The translations under genes and the position numbers were made by a program. From JBNRMR01 sp050942895 (GTDB lineage Bacteria > Bacillota > Clostridia > Christensenellales > UBA1750), in assembly GCA_050942895.1 (NCBI GenBank), contig JBMNOE010000001.1, forward strand, positions 186,001-250,000: a DNA stretch of 64,000 nt. The letters are read 5' to 3'. Every line of letters begins with the position of its first letter. The stretch's first letter is position 1. Below, piece by piece: positions 62,346 through 64,000 of the stretch. Below the pieces are notes generated by a model, which saw only the letters and a program-made list of their open reading frames with translations, did not search any database and was not told the origin of the DNA.

Positions 62346-64000
62346 TTAGAAAACCTTTTTAAGTATTCTAAATTCCTGCGGGGCAAGAGTCATGCTCTTT
62401 TCCAAAGGCTCTTTGGAAATATAATCCTGATAGCTGCCATCCAGCGATATGGTTTTCTCATCATCCTTCCAGTTGAAAACGAACAAAACCTCCTGGCCAT
62501 CACCGGCCCTGCGCAGAGTCTCAATGCCATCGAAAGCCCTCTCGTTCCTTGAGGCGTCGATGCCCGCATCGCCGCAGATATCCCGCATCAAGGCTGAAAA
62601 CGCATCCCCCTGAAGCTGGGTTCCCACGTACCAGGCAAAGCCCTTTCCAAAGTCGTTTCTGGAAACCACGGCCTCGCCCTCCTTGTAGCTTTGGGTATAA
62701 ACGGCTTTAATTTCGGCCTGTCCGCTTAAAAGCTCGCTCCAAAGGCCATCCTGTGAAACGGTGCCCCCATCGCCGTTTTTATAGCAGACTTCCGCCTTGC
62801 TGGACTGGAAAACCGGCTCCACTTCCTGTACCGTTATGCCGAAAACATCCGTCAGGCCCGAGGGCAGTGAATCGGTGTAGCCCACATTGTCCTCATTTTT
62901 AACCGCGGTAAGGAATGTGGCCAGAACAGTCCCGCCATTTTGTACAAACTCCCTTACCTTAGCCTTGGTTTCATCCGTCATCACAAATGCGGCGGGCAAA
63001 ACCAGAAGCTTATACGCGCTGAAATCCGCCCGGGGTGAAATGACATCAGTGCCGACGCCCATGTCCATCAGCTTTTGATAATAGCAGGTGGCATGCTCTA
63101 AATATCCAAGCTCCGGGCTGTTTGCGGGCTTTATTTTGTATGCCCAAAGGCTGTCATAATCCACGCAGACGGCCGCCTGCGAGCAGACTTTTAGCTCTCC
63201 TATGGGCTCAAGTCGCCGCATCAGCTCAGCCGTCTCCTTCATTTCGTAGTATCTTCTTCTGGGCACGCCGTCCATGTCGACGATTGCGTAGTTAAGCTGC
63301 TCCGCGCCGAAGGGGAATGTTCTGAACTGGAAATGCAGCATCATTTCCCCGCCGTGGGCAAAAGAATGCACCGTCGCCCTTTTTAGAGCGCCCGGATTTG
63401 TCTGAAGCCGGCCGGAACCGCCCAGTCTGTGGCCGCCTCCGGACATGAACTCCAGCACCCAAAAGCGCCCGTCGCCCTTCACGCCGCGCCCAAATGCATA
63501 GGGGAAAGAATCTACCCTGGAGTCACGCAGGCTTGGGTAGAAGTCGAAGGCGTAAACGTCCAGATCTTTAAAGCTCCTATAATAATCTATGCTGTTGGTG
63601 GCAAGGCCCGTACCGTTTGTGGTGACGGGATAATCAGTGTATTTCTTCAAAACCTCCGACTGCACCGCCTGAAACTCAATCTGGCTTTCGCTTGAAAAGC
63701 GCTCAAACTCCATGCGCACGGTGGGATTTTCGTGGTGGGCATTGATGGCGTTTTGCGCCCCTACCTCGATGGCGTTCACCGGCGGGCTGATCTGGTCAAA
63801 GCTTTCATATTCCTGCGCCCAGAATATGCCCCCGCTCCTGCGGTTGAACTCGCTTATATCGCCATACTTCGCCTCGAGCCATGCGCTGAACTTTTTGCGG
63901 CATGTGGGGCAGCAGCAGCGCCCGGTGACCTCCTGTGCGGGCTCGTTGTCTATCTGAAACCCCAGCACATGGGGGTTATTGCCGTAATGCCTTGCGATCG
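62346..64000 (-). CDS. GH42 beta-galactosidase, N-terminus outside window
   Basis: The frame is open to the end of the window; about 551 residues are present. The family acid/base region is seen as HVLGFQIDNEP, a zinc-type Cys cluster as CCCPTCRKK, and the likely nucleophile Glu in WVLEFMSGGG. A trimerisation-type domain (LVLPAAFVMTDETKAKVREF, NGGTVLATF) and a C-terminal beta domain (PQEFRILKK) follow. GH42 enzymes release terminal beta-galactose from oligosaccharides such as galactan or galactooligosaccharides inside the cell. No transporter is adjacent within the window. Confidence 0.92.
   Translation of the reverse strand, partial: IARHYGNNPHVLGFQIDNEPAQEVTGRCCCPTCRKKFSAWLEAKYGDISEFNRRSGGIFWAQEYESFDQISPPVNAIEVGAQNAINAHHENPTVRMEFERFSSESQIEFQAVQSEVLKKYTDYPVTTNGTGLATNSIDYYRSFKDLDVYAFDFYPSLRDSRVDSFPYAFGRGVKGDGRFWVLEFMSGGGHRLGGSGRLQTNPGALKRATVHSFAHGGEMMLHFQFRTFPFGAEQLNYAIVDMDGVPRRRYYEMKETAELMRRLEPIGELKVCSQAAVCVDYDSLWAYKIKPANSPELGYLEHATCYYQKLMDMGVGTDVISPRADFSAYKLLVLPAAFVMTDETKAKVREFVQNGGTVLATFLTAVKNEDNVGYTDSLPSGLTDVFGITVQEVEPVFQSSKAEVCYKNGDGGTVSQDGLWSELLSGQAEIKAVYTQSYKEGEAVVSRNDFGKGFAWYVGTQLQGDAFSALMRDICGDAGIDASRNERAFDGIETLRRAGDGQEVLFVFNWKDDEKTISLDGSYQDYISKEPLEKSMTLAPQEFRILKKVF

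Overview
The window is chromosomal DNA from a Gram-positive anaerobe of the Clostridia (Bacillota). Evidence: the S10/spc/alpha ribosomal order with the KOW-protein gene between map and infA, zinc-type S4, S14 and L36, an L17 with the large clostridial insertion, a 586-residue HflX, LplB/YtcP-type sugar transporters with several AraC-type regulators, and small clostridial families (CD1871A, DUF5711, DUF6487). Strong GGAGG ribosome sites precede most genes. The exact genus cannot be told from the sequence alone. No tRNA, rRNA, CRISPR, prophage or transposase was seen.

Region 1 (1-20.1 kb) is a carbohydrate region. A cut AraC regulator and an orphan lipoprotein binding protein open it on the + strand. 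On the - strand lie a binding protein, LplB and YtcP permeases and an RraA-like aldolase; then a VOC-family remnant and a terminator; then, behind their own extended -10 promoter, an FG-GAP propeller protein and a PL22-like propeller protein. A second permease pair with its own binding protein follows. A membrane-anchored AraC sensor and two paralogous FAD oxidoreductases close the region on the + strand. The set suggests uptake and breakdown of an oligosaccharide, perhaps pectin-derived, but no catalytic assignment is certain.

Region 2 (20.1-38.6 kb) is hflX followed by one long - strand ribosomal cluster from rpsJ to rplQ (S10, L3, L4, L23, L2, S19, L22, S3, L16, L29, S17, L14, L24, L5, S14, S8, L6, L18, S5, L30, L15, secY, adk, map, KOW protein, infA, L36, S13, S11, S4, rpoA, L17). 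A good promoter precedes rpsJ and a terminator follows rplQ.

Region 3 (38.6-55.5 kb) holds housekeeping genes: a zinc-ribbon membrane protein, a ZIP transporter, a class V aminotransferase, nadK-argR-recN, an M19 dipeptidase, rny, recA, a peptidoglycan-binding protein, L-fucose isomerase with a TIM-barrel isomerase, and DUF5711-DUF6487-CvpA-deaminase.

Region 4 (55.8-62.1 kb) is a zinc-uptake operon (Fur-family regulator, small Cys/His membrane protein, ZnuA with a ZinT domain inserted in its His-rich loop, ZnuC, ZnuB, lipoprotein), followed by a TlpA / CD1871A / polyferredoxin unit. The window ends inside a GH42 beta-galactosidase gene.

The most interesting observations are the ZinT-in-ZnuA nesting, a complete JAMM-type metal motif in the N-terminal domain of HflX, a decayed second copy of the hflX 3' end 9 kb away that now abuts a terminator, a structured and terminated leader in front of rny, and candidate operators at the two metal-transport promoters.
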